Of a DNA stretch of 64,000 nucleotides, positions 32,688 through 42,432 are shown one piece after another. Where the stretch lies: NCBI RefSeq assembly GCF_009669325.1, contig NZ_SZWE01000002.1, positions 372,001 to 436,000 of the forward strand, given 5' to 3'. Source of the stretch: Roseovarius bejariae (GTDB taxonomy: Bacteria > Pseudomonadota > Alphaproteobacteria > Rhodobacterales > Rhodobacteraceae). The translations under genes were made by a program, and so were the position numbers. The notes under the pieces are model-generated. The model did not search any database, was not told the DNA's origin, and saw nothing but the letters and a program-made list of their open reading frames with translations. Position 1 is the first letter of the stretch. Every line of letters starts with the position of its first letter.

Positions 32688-33650
32688 TTAGAGGCCGTGC
32701 CCCCGCGCGTGGAAGATGAAGCCCAGAAAGTTCAGCAACAGCTGTGCCGCGAGGATCGAGGTGGAGTCTGTGGGGTCGTAGTCTGGGGCGACTTCGACGA
32801 GGTCTAGGCCCACCACCTCGTGGTTTTGCGCCACGTTTTGCAGCACTTCCAGCACTTCGTAATAAAGAAAGCCGCCGTGGCTGGGCGTGCCGGTGCCCGG
32901 CGCGATGGAGGGGCAGAAGCCGTCGATGTCGATGGTGACATAGACGCGGGCGCCCTTGGGGATGCGCCCTGCCGTGGCCTCTGGCCCCAATGCGCGCATT
33001 TGCCGGACCGAGAGGATATCGGAGCCGCGCGCGCGAGCGTCGTCATAGCCATCCTTGGCGGTGGAACTGACGTTGCGGATGCCCAGTTGGGTGAGGCCGG
33101 TGACATAGGGTTTTTCCGAGGCGCGGCGCATCGGGTTGCCGTGGCCGTACCGCACGCCGTGGCGTTCGTCGACGAAATCGAGGTGCGCGTCGATTTGCAG
33201 GATGTGGATATCGCCTTGGTCGTCGAAAGCGTTGATGCAGGGGATATTGACCGAGTGATCGCCGCCGATGGTGACGGGCAGGGCACCGGCCTTGAGGATG
33301 GCGCGCACGCCGGACTCGATATTGGAATGGGAGGATTCGGTCTGGGTGTGGATGATGTCAGCATCGCCTATATCGACCATGCGCACCGAACCGGGTAGGT
33401 AGGTTACATCGTCTTCATGGTCATAGGCGCCAGCGTGGCCGAAGCTGAAGAGGGTCGAGGCCTCGCGCACGCCGCGCGGTCCGAAGCGTGCGCCCGAACG
33501 CCATTGGGTGCCCGCATCGAAGGGCGCGCCGAGGATGGCGACATCGGCGTCGATGGCGGACCAGTCCGAGACATAGGGGCGTTTGCCGAAAGTGGAGATG
33601 CCGACGAAGGGCAGGTCGAGCCGCCCGCTTTCATAGCCGTGTTTGGTCAT
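32688..33650 (-). CDS. Agmatinase-family ureohydrolase, second paralogue
   Basis: The ATG at 33650 gives 320 residues. Metal-binding motifs are present: GGDHSV at 129-134, DAHLD at 154-158 and IDIDGF at 240-245. The segment after the DID pair reads GFCPSIAPGTGTPSHGG, where the other paralogue in this window has CLDPGFAPGTGTP; the metal ligands remain, but the altered loop may change specificity. Candidate substrates are agmatine, guanidinobutyrate or guanidinopropionate. A TTG at 33671 would lengthen it by seven residues. No transporter or regulator gene is next to it. Confidence 0.85.
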   Translation of the reverse strand: MTKHGYESGRLDLPFVGISTFGKRPYVSDWSAIDADVAILGAPFDAGTQWRSGARFGPRGVREASTLFSFGHAGAYDHEDDVTYLPGSVRMVDIGDADIIHTQTESSHSNIESGVRAILKAGALPVTIGGDHSVNIPCINAFDDQGDIHILQIDAHLDFVDERHGVRYGHGNPMRRASEKPYVTGLTQLGIRNVSSTAKDGYDDARARGSDILSVRQMRALGPEATAGRIPKGARVYVTIDIDGFCPSIAPGTGTPSHGGFLYYEVLEVLQNVAQNHEVVGLDLVEVAPDYDPTDSTSILAAQLLLNFLGFIFHARGHGL

Positions 33651-34018
33651 TGTCCGGTTCCCTGTTGCCAAAGGTCAAAAGTTCGTCTCGGTCACTGTTG
33701 AGCGAACGTAGAAGGTCAGATCGTCGTCCTAGATCATCAGGCAGGTGTCGGACAAGGTGTGGCCCGACAGGTCATTGAGGGTGGTGGTGCCTTGGGCAGG
33801 CGTGAAAAGGGATGGGGCCAGCCCATGGGCAAGGCTTTTTGCGGGAAGATGGGGTGTGTCACGCTGACATCGGAATAACGTGGGTTTGATCCCTGTTGGA
33901 GCCTGAAAACGGCTGTATGTGAAGTGGGGGGCTTATATTGCCGGTGTTTAGGGTGCGTCGTTATGGTAAAATCCTTGCGCGTTTTCTGGCAAAAGCGTCG
34001 CTGACAGGAGAATTGAAT
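33651..34018. other. 368-bp intergenic region with a possible gene remnant
   Basis: On the minus strand a frame ending at TAG 33730-33732 reads GLAPSLFTPAQGTTTLNDLS then GHTLSDTCLMI, which looks like a natural protein C-terminus, but no start or full domain is recoverable upstream because the region overlaps the promoter of the next gene. It may be the tail of a decayed gene or chance. An AGGAG ribosome site before the flavoprotein start lies at 34006-34010. Confidence 0.25.
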
Positions 34019-34999
34019 ATGACCAATGCGTTCTGCTCTAAGTTTGGAATACGTCAGCCAATCGTTCTGGCCCCGATGGGGCGTGTTGGACCGCCAGAGC
34101 TTGTCGCTGCGGTGAGCAATGCAGGCGGCCTTGGTTTGGCGCCGCTCTGGACCGATGCGCCTGACAAGATGAGAGCGGAAATCCGTCGTATCAAAGAGCT
34201 GACCGACAAGCCGTTCGGCGTGAACTTGAACATGGATTTTCGCAATGAGGCGCAGCTTGATGTCTGTCTGGAAGAAGGTGTCGACGTTATTTCCATCTTT
34301 TGGGGAGAGCCAGGCAACTTCGTAGAACGTGCAAAATCCCACGGTGCGAAAGTCATAATCACGGCAAGCACATCCGCCGTCGCAAAGGAGGCGGTGGCGC
34401 TTGGTGCGGATGCAATCTGTGCGCAAGGGTGGGAAGCGGGAGGTCATGTCGAAGGTAAAGTTTCGACAATGGCACTTGTGCCTGCCGTGGCAGACACCGT
34501 TGGCGATGTTCCTGTTATTGCAGCGGGCGGCATTGCCGATGGGCGCGGGCTGGCGGCGGCTTTGGCGCTTGGGGCTTCGGCGGCTTGGATCGGGACGCGT
34601 TTTCTGGCGGCCAAAGAGGCCCCGACCCACCCAGTCTATATGGAGCGCCTGCTGGCCGCCTCTGAAGACGACACCAGCCACTATGATGATCTCTACGATC
34701 TTGTTTGGCCCAATGCCCCTCATAGAGCTTTGAAAAACAGCACTTCCGAGATGTGGGACGCCGCAGGAAGACCGCCACTCGGTCAAAGGCCGGGAGAGGG
34801 GGATATCCTTGCCTTGCGTCCTGACGGTGTCGAGATACCGCGATACGCCAGCGCCGTTGCCTTCGCCGGATTGGAGGGTGAGATTGAGCCACTTCCCATG
34901 TGGTCAGGTCAGGGGGTGGGGCTTGTCACCAAAATCCAGACCGCCGAAGAAATCGTTCGGGAGATCGTTGAGCAGGCTAAAACCATCATAAATTTTTAG
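34019..34999 (+). CDS. Nitronate monooxygenase / 2-nitropropane dioxygenase-like FMN oxidoreductase
   Basis: The ATG at 34019 has AGGAG 8 bp upstream and gives 326 residues of a TIM-barrel flavoprotein: RQPIVLAPMGRVGPPELVAA near the start, KPFGVNLNMDF, the AICAQGWEAGGH motif (catalytic His region; QGxEAGGH is the class signature), and PVIAAGGIADGRGLAAALAL with GASAAWIGTRFLA for FMN phosphate. The family oxidises alkyl nitronates such as propionate 3-nitronate; some members are enoyl-ACP reductases (FabK). The C-terminal insertion with DDLYDLVWP is common in nitronate monooxygenases. It is a single-gene unit by spacing. Confidence 0.82.
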   Translation: MTNAFCSKFGIRQPIVLAPMGRVGPPELVAAVSNAGGLGLAPLWTDAPDKMRAEIRRIKELTDKPFGVNLNMDFRNEAQLDVCLEEGVDVISIFWGEPGNFVERAKSHGAKVIITASTSAVAKEAVALGADAICAQGWEAGGHVEGKVSTMALVPAVADTVGDVPVIAAGGIADGRGLAAALALGASAAWIGTRFLAAKEAPTHPVYMERLLAASEDDTSHYDDLYDLVWPNAPHRALKNSTSEMWDAAGRPPLGQRPGEGDILALRPDGVEIPRYASAVAFAGLEGEIEPLPMWSGQGVGLVTKIQTAEEIVREIVEQAKTIINF

Positions 35000-35205
35000 C
35001 CGCTGTCCGTTCCGACAGGATCCAGTCGGTCTAGAGGCGCTTGGGGCCACGCGATTGCGGGCTGGCGTCCTTTGGTTTGGCGGGGCAATTGATTGGCATT
35101 AGAGCGGTCAGTGCCCCTGTTTTGACACTCAGCGCGGTCTAATTGCTTTTCTTGCCGTTTGCGTGGCCGATCGCCTCTTTCCATTCGGTCCAACCCGTGC
35201 AATAG

Positions 35206-36690
<1,485 letters not shown>

Positions 36691-36696
36691 GGGCCA

Positions 36697-37854
36697 TTGA
36701 CCCCCGGCGCCCGCATTCAGGCCTCGGCCGAGATCTTGGACGAGATACTGGCGGGGGTGCCAGCGGAGAAGGCTTTGACAGGCTGGGCGCGGCGCTCTCG
36801 CTTTGCCGGGTCCAAGGACCGGGCGGCGGTGCGCGATCATGTCTTTCAGGCGCTGCGCTGTCGTCGGTCTTATGCCTGTCTTGGCGGGGGAGAAACGGGC
36901 CGGGCATTGATGCTGGGCGCGCTGCGCGCCGGGGGGCGTGATCCGGCAGAGGTGTTTACAGGGGAAGGGCATTCTCCTGCCGTTCTGAGCGATGCTGAAC
37001 AAGCTGCTGGACAGGCCCCGGAGACTTTGGGCGATCGTTTCGATCTGCCCGACTGGATGATCCCGCATTTCGAAGGCGCGCTGGGCGCGAAGTGGTGTGC
37101 AGCGGCGCAGGCCTTGACCGGGCGCGCGCCGGTCGTATTGCGGGTGAACCTGCGCAAGGCCACGGTTGCGGTGGCTTTGGCGGCTTTGGCGGAGGATGGC
37201 GTTGAGGCCAAACCCGCCGAGATTGCCGATACTGCGCTTGTGGTCTGTGCGGGCGCGCGCCGCGTGGCCGCATCGCGGGCCTATCGCGAGGGTTTGATCG
37301 AGTTGCAGGACGGGTCGAGCCAGGCGGCGATGGAGTGTCTTGCCGTGCCGCCCGGGGCGCGCGTTCTGGATTATTGTGCCGGGGGCGGCGGGAAGGTCCT
37401 GGCCCTTGCGGCGCGGGCCGAGGCGGAGTGGTTTGCCCATGATGCGGCCCCGGCGCGGATGCGCGACCTGCCGGATCGGGCCAGGCGCGCGGGAGTTTGC
37501 GTGACGCTTCTTGAGGAGGCGGTCAAGGCCGGGTCCTTCGATCTGGTGCTTTGTGATGTGCCCTGTTCGGGCAGCGGCACATGGCGCCGGACGCCGGATG
37601 CCAAGTGGCGCATGACGCCGGAGCGGCTGTCCGAGTTGACCGAGGTTCAGGCCGCTATTCTGGACCGGGCCGCGGGATTGGTGACCCCTGGAGGGCGCTT
37701 GGCTTATGCAACGTGCTCGCTGTTTTGCGAGGAGAACGAAGCACAGGTGGAGGCCTTTGTGCGGCGTCAGCCCGATTGGCGGCTCGCGACCCAAAGGCAC
37801 TGGACGGTGTCGGATCAGGGCGATGGGTTCTTTTTGGCAATTTTTGAGAGATAA
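36697..37854 (+). CDS. RsmB/NOP-family RNA (cytosine-C5) methyltransferase
   Basis: A TTG start at 36697 gives 385 residues. The protein has an N-terminal NusB-like helical region, then the Rossmann methyltransferase with VLDYCAGGGGKVLALAA (SAM loop), the catalytic Cys motif DVPCSGSGTWRRTPDAKW and the second Cys in YATCSLF. RsmB-type enzymes methylate C967 of 16S rRNA, though other family members modify tRNA. It lies 6 bp downstream of guaB. No closer ATG fits the N-terminal sequence, so the unusual start codon is accepted with some reserve. Confidence 0.85.
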   Translation: MTPGARIQASAEILDEILAGVPAEKALTGWARRSRFAGSKDRAAVRDHVFQALRCRRSYACLGGGETGRALMLGALRAGGRDPAEVFTGEGHSPAVLSDAEQAAGQAPETLGDRFDLPDWMIPHFEGALGAKWCAAAQALTGRAPVVLRVNLRKATVAVALAALAEDGVEAKPAEIADTALVVCAGARRVAASRAYREGLIELQDGSSQAAMECLAVPPGARVLDYCAGGGGKVLALAARAEAEWFAHDAAPARMRDLPDRARRAGVCVTLLEEAVKAGSFDLVLCDVPCSGSGTWRRTPDAKWRMTPERLSELTEVQAAILDRAAGLVTPGGRLAYATCSLFCEENEAQVEAFVRRQPDWRLATQRHWTVSDQGDGFFLAIFER

Positions 37855-37893
37855 AAAGCCAAAAATGCAACTTTAACGAATGTCGCGCCGCCG

Positions 37894-37908
37894 TTAAACT
37901 GTGTTTAA
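37894..37908. promoter_or_regulatory. CtrA-binding box upstream of cckA
   Basis: TTAAACTGTGTTTAA contains TTAA-N7-TTAA exactly, the established CtrA consensus of alphaproteobacteria; the whole 15-mer is also close to a palindrome. It ends 20 bp before the preferred cckA start, and CckA is the kinase feeding CtrA. Confidence 0.7.
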
Positions 37909-37927
37909 GGTTTTTCCCCCACAAGGG

Positions 37928-40306
37928 ATGAACCTGCGACAACGGGATCTAGTGGTGGCCTTTTCGAGTTTCACAATCACGCCAGTGCGCCGTGCGAGTG
38001 CCGACTTGCGATCACGTGTGCCGTTGATCCTCGCAGGGGCAGCGGTTTTTGCGCTTTCAGCGATACTGTATCAGGGCACGCAGGAGCGTTTGGTGTTCGG
38101 GTTCATCTCGGCAACGCTGGCTTGCACGGCCGGGGGGATTTTTATTGTCTCCTGGTTCAGTGGTCGGGCCGATGCCGCGCGTGTCAGGCGGTACGATGCG
38201 CTGCTTGGAAAGGATATTGCGCCACTTATGGTGGCGGGAGGCGATGGCCGTATTCTCTATGCCAATGAGGCGGCATGCGATGCCTATGATTGCAACGGAG
38301 AGGTGACCCTTGCCGGTGTGTTGCGGGCGACCTTGGCCAATCCCGGGCCGATCCTTTTTCGGTTGGGAACCCGTGCTCAAGCCAAGGGGGTCGCCAACGA
38401 GGATATCTTGACGCAGAGGGGGCTTTTGCGGATGCATGTGCATCAGGCTGGCCCCGACCGTTTTCTGTGGCGTATCGAGACAGCCAGCGAACAGCCGCGT
38501 GGCGGGGCCGGAGACGTCCCTTTGCCAATGCTGACCGTGGGGCGCAACGACGCGATCCTGTTCATGAACAGCGCGGCGCGCGCCCTCGTGGGGGAGCGGG
38601 CCAAGTCGCTCGACCGTGTGTGCCCGCGGCTGCCGTTGCGTTCGGGGCAGATAAACGAAATCAGCACCCACGAGGGACTTGTGCCTTGTCTGGCTGTCGA
38701 GCTGGAAGGCACGGCGGGACGGCGTGAGATTTTCCTGCTATCGGATATTGCAGCCACCGAGCGAGGGCCTGAAGGCTGGGATTTCGTGGATGAACTGCCT
38801 ATTCCCATATTGAAGGTCAGGCGCACTGGCGAAATCCAGTTGTCGAATGCGCCTGCCCGTGCCCTTCTGGGGGTGGAAAGCTGTAGCGGCGCAGAACTGG
38901 GCGATCTGGTCGAGGGGCTTGGCCGATCCTTGCGCGACTGGCTGGAAGAGGCCGCAGCAGGGCGCGGCACGCAACATAGCGAGGTTCTCAAGGTCAAGAG
39001 TGAGGCACGAGAAGCTTTTATTCAGGTGACCTTGAACCGTCTCAGTGAAGCGGGTGAGACGGTTTTGGTTGCGGTTCTGACTGATGCCACCAAGCTGAAG
39101 TCTTTGGAGGCGCAATTCGTCCAGAGCCAGAAGATGCAGGCGATCGGGCAGTTGGCGGGGGGAGTCGCGCATGATTTCAACAACCTTCTGACGGCGATTT
39201 CAGGCCATTGTGACCTGTTGTTGACCCGCCATGACGAGGGGGACGAGGATTTCAGCGATCTCATGCAGATCAATCAGAATGCCAATCGCGCAGCTGCCCT
39301 TGTTGGGCAGTTGCTGGCATATTCGCGCAAGCAAACCTTGCAGCCCCAGCGGCTGGATCTGCGCGGATTGCTATCTGATATGACGCATCTTCTCGGGCGA
39401 CTGGTGGGGGAGAAAGTGACGTTGAACCTGAGCCATGATCCGCAGCTTTGGGAGACGCGGGCCGACAAACGGCAGTTGGAACAGGTATTCATGAACCTCG
39501 TGGTCAATGCGCGCGACGCCATGCCCGAGGGGGGCACGATATCGGTCGAGACCGAGAACCTGACGCTGGAGGCTCCGTGGCAACGTGACCGCGCGGTGGT
39601 TGCCCCGGGGCAATATGTGAAAGTGTCGGTTCGGGATAGTGGCGTTGGGATCGCGCCGGATAAGGTGCAAAAGGTATTCGAGCCGTTTTTTACCACCAAG
39701 CGCGCGGGCGAAGGTACGGGGCTTGGCCTGTCGACGGCTTACGGAATCATCAAGCAAACCGGCGGTTTCATCTTTGCCGATAGCATCCCGGGCGAGGGGA
39801 CGTGTTTCATGTTGATCCTGCCGGCGCTGAACCCCGTCGCACAGCAGGTTGCGCAGGAGCCTGCGGACGGTCAGGCCGCGCCGTGCCCATGTGGTGGGGT
39901 CGTCCTGCTGGTCGAGGATGAAGCCCCCGTGCGCGCCTTTGCCAGCCGCGCATTGCAAATGCGCGGGTTCACCGTTCTGGAGGCGGATACCGGCGAAGCA
40001 GCGCTGGATTTGTTGAAGGATGAAGACACCCGGATCGACGTGTTCGTCACCGATGTCATCATGCCGGGGCTGGATGGGCCCGGTTGGGTGCGCAAGGCGA
40101 TCACGTCACGGCCCGAGACGCGGGTGGTGTTCATGTCCGGCTATGCCAGAGAATCCTTTGGCGATGTGCAGGCTGATATTCCGAATTCGACATTTCTGCC
40201 GAAGCCTTTTTCACTCAGTGAGTTAACAGAAACGGTGTCGCGCCAGATGTCGGAGGTTCAGGCAGGCGCTGGCGAAGGCGCCGCCGGTGGCACGGCCACC
40301 CCCTGA
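37928..40306 (+). CDS. cckA: Hybrid sensor histidine kinase CckA
   Basis: From ATG 37928 the protein has 792 residues: two membrane spans (about 32-48 and 57-76), PAS-like regions near 95-180 and 285-390, the kinase H-box with His415 (GGVAHDFNNLLTAISGH), N-box (NLVVNARDAMPEGG), G1/G2 boxes (DSGVGIAPDKV, GTGLGLSTAYGI), and a C-terminal receiver with Asp709 (VTDVIMPGLDGPG). CckA drives the ChpT-CtrA phosphorelay controlling motility, division or gene-transfer functions. A GTG at 37901 would extend the frame but overlaps the CtrA box at 37894-37908. Starts further downstream before the first membrane span are possible if transcription begins near 37930. Confidence 0.93.
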   Translation: MNLRQRDLVVAFSSFTITPVRRASADLRSRVPLILAGAAVFALSAILYQGTQERLVFGFISATLACTAGGIFIVSWFSGRADAARVRRYDALLGKDIAPLMVAGGDGRILYANEAACDAYDCNGEVTLAGVLRATLANPGPILFRLGTRAQAKGVANEDILTQRGLLRMHVHQAGPDRFLWRIETASEQPRGGAGDVPLPMLTVGRNDAILFMNSAARALVGERAKSLDRVCPRLPLRSGQINEISTHEGLVPCLAVELEGTAGRREIFLLSDIAATERGPEGWDFVDELPIPILKVRRTGEIQLSNAPARALLGVESCSGAELGDLVEGLGRSLRDWLEEAAAGRGTQHSEVLKVKSEAREAFIQVTLNRLSEAGETVLVAVLTDATKLKSLEAQFVQSQKMQAIGQLAGGVAHDFNNLLTAISGHCDLLLTRHDEGDEDFSDLMQINQNANRAAALVGQLLAYSRKQTLQPQRLDLRGLLSDMTHLLGRLVGEKVTLNLSHDPQLWETRADKRQLEQVFMNLVVNARDAMPEGGTISVETENLTLEAPWQRDRAVVAPGQYVKVSVRDSGVGIAPDKVQKVFEPFFTTKRAGEGTGLGLSTAYGIIKQTGGFIFADSIPGEGTCFMLILPALNPVAQQVAQEPADGQAAPCPCGGVVLLVEDEAPVRAFASRALQMRGFTVLEADTGEAALDLLKDEDTRIDVFVTDVIMPGLDGPGWVRKAITSRPETRVVFMSGYARESFGDVQADIPNSTFLPKPFSLSELTETVSRQMSEVQAGAGEGAAGGTATP

Positions 40307-40398
40307 CAGGCCCAGAAGGCCGGGAGCGTCGTGTCCACGCTTGGAGGCCCCGCGAGGTGAGCCGGGCCGGTTGCGACGGTTGGCGCTCGGCCGGGATT

Positions 40399-41028
40399 CT
40401 ATGCTTGGTGGGCGAGCGGCGTATGAGACCCCGCCTCGCCGATCCCGTCCCAAAGGGCGAATTCATGGGCGCATTTACGGCGCAGGCGTTGTTCGACCCC
40501 GGGCGAGAGTTGTGGCGCGCCGGGAGGGGATTCGTTGAGGCGTTTGGTTTCGAATCCGTGATCAAGCCGCTCACTCAGAAAACGGCGCAGCCCCTCTTGA
40601 TCCTCGTAGCGGAACAGATGCGTGACGGCGGTGCCGTTGTTGCAGGGTTCGACGAATTTGGCCTGTGAGCCGACCTCGGCAAAGGGCGGGCGTTTGCCTT
40701 GCATGTAAGCGAGCGCAAAGTCGTCGAAACTGATGTCATGGGTGGCGTTTTTCGCCCCCTCCATACCGGGGCGCTGGCGGTATCTGTACCAACTGCCCAG
40801 CCAGTCGATGGGCTCGCGGATCACAGCCAGAATATCGAACCCCTCGCCGCAGAATTTTTCCAGCGCGGGGCGGAAGAAGCGGTTGTAGCGAAACACCGGC
40901 GCGTGCTTGAGTTCGGGCGGGTTGCGCACCACCATGTCGGCCTTGGGGGCCAGCGCAGCCTGATAGGCGGTGGTGCCGGTCTTGGGCACCGAAAGGAACA
41001 CCAGCCTGGCCTTGGAAAATACGAGCAT
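40399..41028 (-). CDS. Sulfotransferase-like protein
   Basis: The 209-residue protein begins with a PAPS 5'-phosphosulfate-type loop: FLSVPKTGTTAYQAAL (P-loop about 13-20), followed by VIREPIDWLGSWYRYRQRPG, which matches the 3'-phosphate-binding RxPxxWxxS(x)Y segment of sulfotransferases. It could sulfate a polysaccharide or lipid, but acceptor and partner genes are not visible. It is convergent with cckA (92 bp) and divergent from recA. Similar short proteins are common in Rhodobacterales and often stand alone. Functional confidence is modest, gene reality high. Confidence 0.75.
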   Translation of the reverse strand: MLVFSKARLVFLSVPKTGTTAYQAALAPKADMVVRNPPELKHAPVFRYNRFFRPALEKFCGEGFDILAVIREPIDWLGSWYRYRQRPGMEGAKNATHDISFDDFALAYMQGKRPPFAEVGSQAKFVEPCNNGTAVTHLFRYEDQEGLRRFLSERLDHGFETKRLNESPPGAPQLSPGVEQRLRRKCAHEFALWDGIGEAGSHTPLAHQA

Positions 41029-41156
41029 TCAAAGCGCCTTTCACGGAATTTTTGGGCGGCAATGCCACTTGGTAACGACTCTTTAACCCATATGCCAAAA
41101 ACTCGGGTTGTGAACAATTTTCTTGAAATGTTCTCTTTTTGTCTGCATAGATTGCG

Positions 41157-41171
41157 GAACAAGAGGTGAAC
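41157..41171. promoter_or_regulatory. LexA (SOS) box upstream of recA
   Basis: GAACAAGAGGTGAAC is a perfect GAAC-N7-GAAC direct repeat, the alphaproteobacterial LexA target. It lies 52 bp before the recA start. A near match, GTTCTCTTTTTGTCT, occurs at 41130-41144. Confidence 0.8.
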
Positions 41172-41222
41172 GAAGGCAATGATTGCTGCCCGTGACCGGG
41201 TGTGAAATAAGGGATCAGGATA

Positions 41223-42296
41223 ATGGCAACGGCAGATCTTTTGACCATGGATAGTAAGAAGAACGCGGACAAGCAAAAGGCGCTGGACAGCGCACTGGCG
41301 CAGATCGAACGGCAGTTCGGCAAGGGCTCGATCATGAAGATGGGCTCGGACAATCCGGTTGCCGATATCGAGGCCACCTCGACCGGGTCGCTGGGGCTAG
41401 ACATCGCCCTTGGGATCGGTGGCCTGCCGAAGGGCCGCATCGTTGAGATTTACGGCCCGGAAAGTTCGGGCAAAACCACGCTGACCCTGCATTGCGTGGC
41501 CGAGGAGCAGAAAAAAGGCGGCGTTTGCGCCTTTGTCGATGCCGAGCACGCGCTGGACCCGATCTATGCCAAGAAGCTGGGTGTCGATCTGGACGAGTTG
41601 CTGATTTCGCAACCCGACACCGGGGAACAATCGCTGGAGATCGTGGATACGCTGGTGCGCTCGGGCGCGGTGAGCATGGTGGTGGTCGATTCGGTGGCCG
41701 CGCTGACGCCCAAGTCTGAACTCGAAGGCGACATGGGCGACAGCAACGTGGGCGTTCAGGCCCGGTTGATGAGCCAAGCCATGCGCAAGCTGACCGGTTC
41801 GATCAGCCGCAGCAAGTGTACGGTGATCTTCATCAACCAGATTCGCATGAAGATCGGCGTGATGTTCGGCAGCCCGGAAACCACCACCGGCGGCAATGCC
41901 CTGAAGTTCTATAGCTCGGTGCGGCTGGATATTCGCCGGATCGGATCGCTCAAGGACCGGGACGAGGTGGTGGGCAATGCCACCCGCGTGAAGGTGGTCA
42001 AGAACAAGGTGGCGCCGCCCTTCAAGCAGGTGGAATTCGACATCATGTATGGCGAGGGCATCTCGAAGATGGGTGAGTTGCTGGACCTTGGCGTGAAGGC
42101 CGGGGTTGTCGAGAAATCGGGCAGCTGGTTCAGCTATGGGGATGAGCGCATCGGGCAGGGGCGTGAGAACGCCAAGACCTTCCTGAAGGAAAACACCAAG
42201 ATGGCGCTTGAGATCGAGGACAAGATTCGCGCGGCGCATGGACTTGAATTCGACATGCCCGAGGGCGGCGAGGACGAGGATATCGTCGAGGCCTGA
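41223..42296 (+). CDS. recA: Recombinase RecA
   Basis: The 357-residue protein is the strand-exchange ATPase and SOS co-protease. Walker A is [10 protein letters not shown], the Walker B/active-site region is [19 protein letters not shown], loop L2 contains [16 protein letters not shown], and the C-terminus ends in an acidic tail ([11 protein letters not shown]). It is preceded by a perfect SOS box and followed by a strong terminator, so it is a single-gene transcription unit. A slightly long N-terminus ([18 protein letters not shown]) is normal in this order. Confidence 0.98.
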   Translation: MATADLLTMDSKKNADKQKALDSALAQIERQFGKGSIMKMGSDNPVADIEATSTGSLGLDIALGIGGLPKGRIVEIYGPESSGKTTLTLHCVAEEQKKGGVCAFVDAEHALDPIYAKKLGVDLDELLISQPDTGEQSLEIVDTLVRSGAVSMVVVDSVAALTPKSELEGDMGDSNVGVQARLMSQAMRKLTGSISRSKCTVIFINQIRMKIGVMFGSPETTTGGNALKFYSSVRLDIRRIGSLKDRDEVVGNATRVKVVKNKVAPPFKQVEFDIMYGEGISKMGELLDLGVKAGVVEKSGSWFSYGDERIGQGRENAKTFLKENTKMALEIEDKIRAAHGLEFDMPEGGEDEDIVEA

Positions 42297-42324
42297 GGCC
42301 CCGGACACCCTTGAGAAGAAACAT

Positions 42325-42356
42325 AAAGGCCCGTGGCACCCGCCCCGGGCCTTTTT
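42325..42356 (+). terminator. Rho-independent terminator of recA
   Basis: Perfect arms AAAGGCCCG (42325-42333) and CGGGCCTTT (42346-42354) followed by a T run, 28 bp after the recA stop. Confidence 0.9.
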
Positions 42357-42432
42357 CTTGCTGTGGACACCGCCCGCCTGCATGGCTACATCTGCGAAAC
42401 GCCTGCAATATTGCCCGAAAAGAGACCCGCCG

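Noticed and set aside
33737..34786. A 349-codon minus-strand frame opposite the nitronate monooxygenase-like gene
   Set aside because: Composition and overlap mark it as a shadow; only the separate tail ending at 33730, in another frame, looked protein-like.
37901..37930. GTG at 37901 as the cckA start
   Set aside because: It lies inside the CtrA box and has no ribosome site; the ATG at 37928 or a later start fits better.
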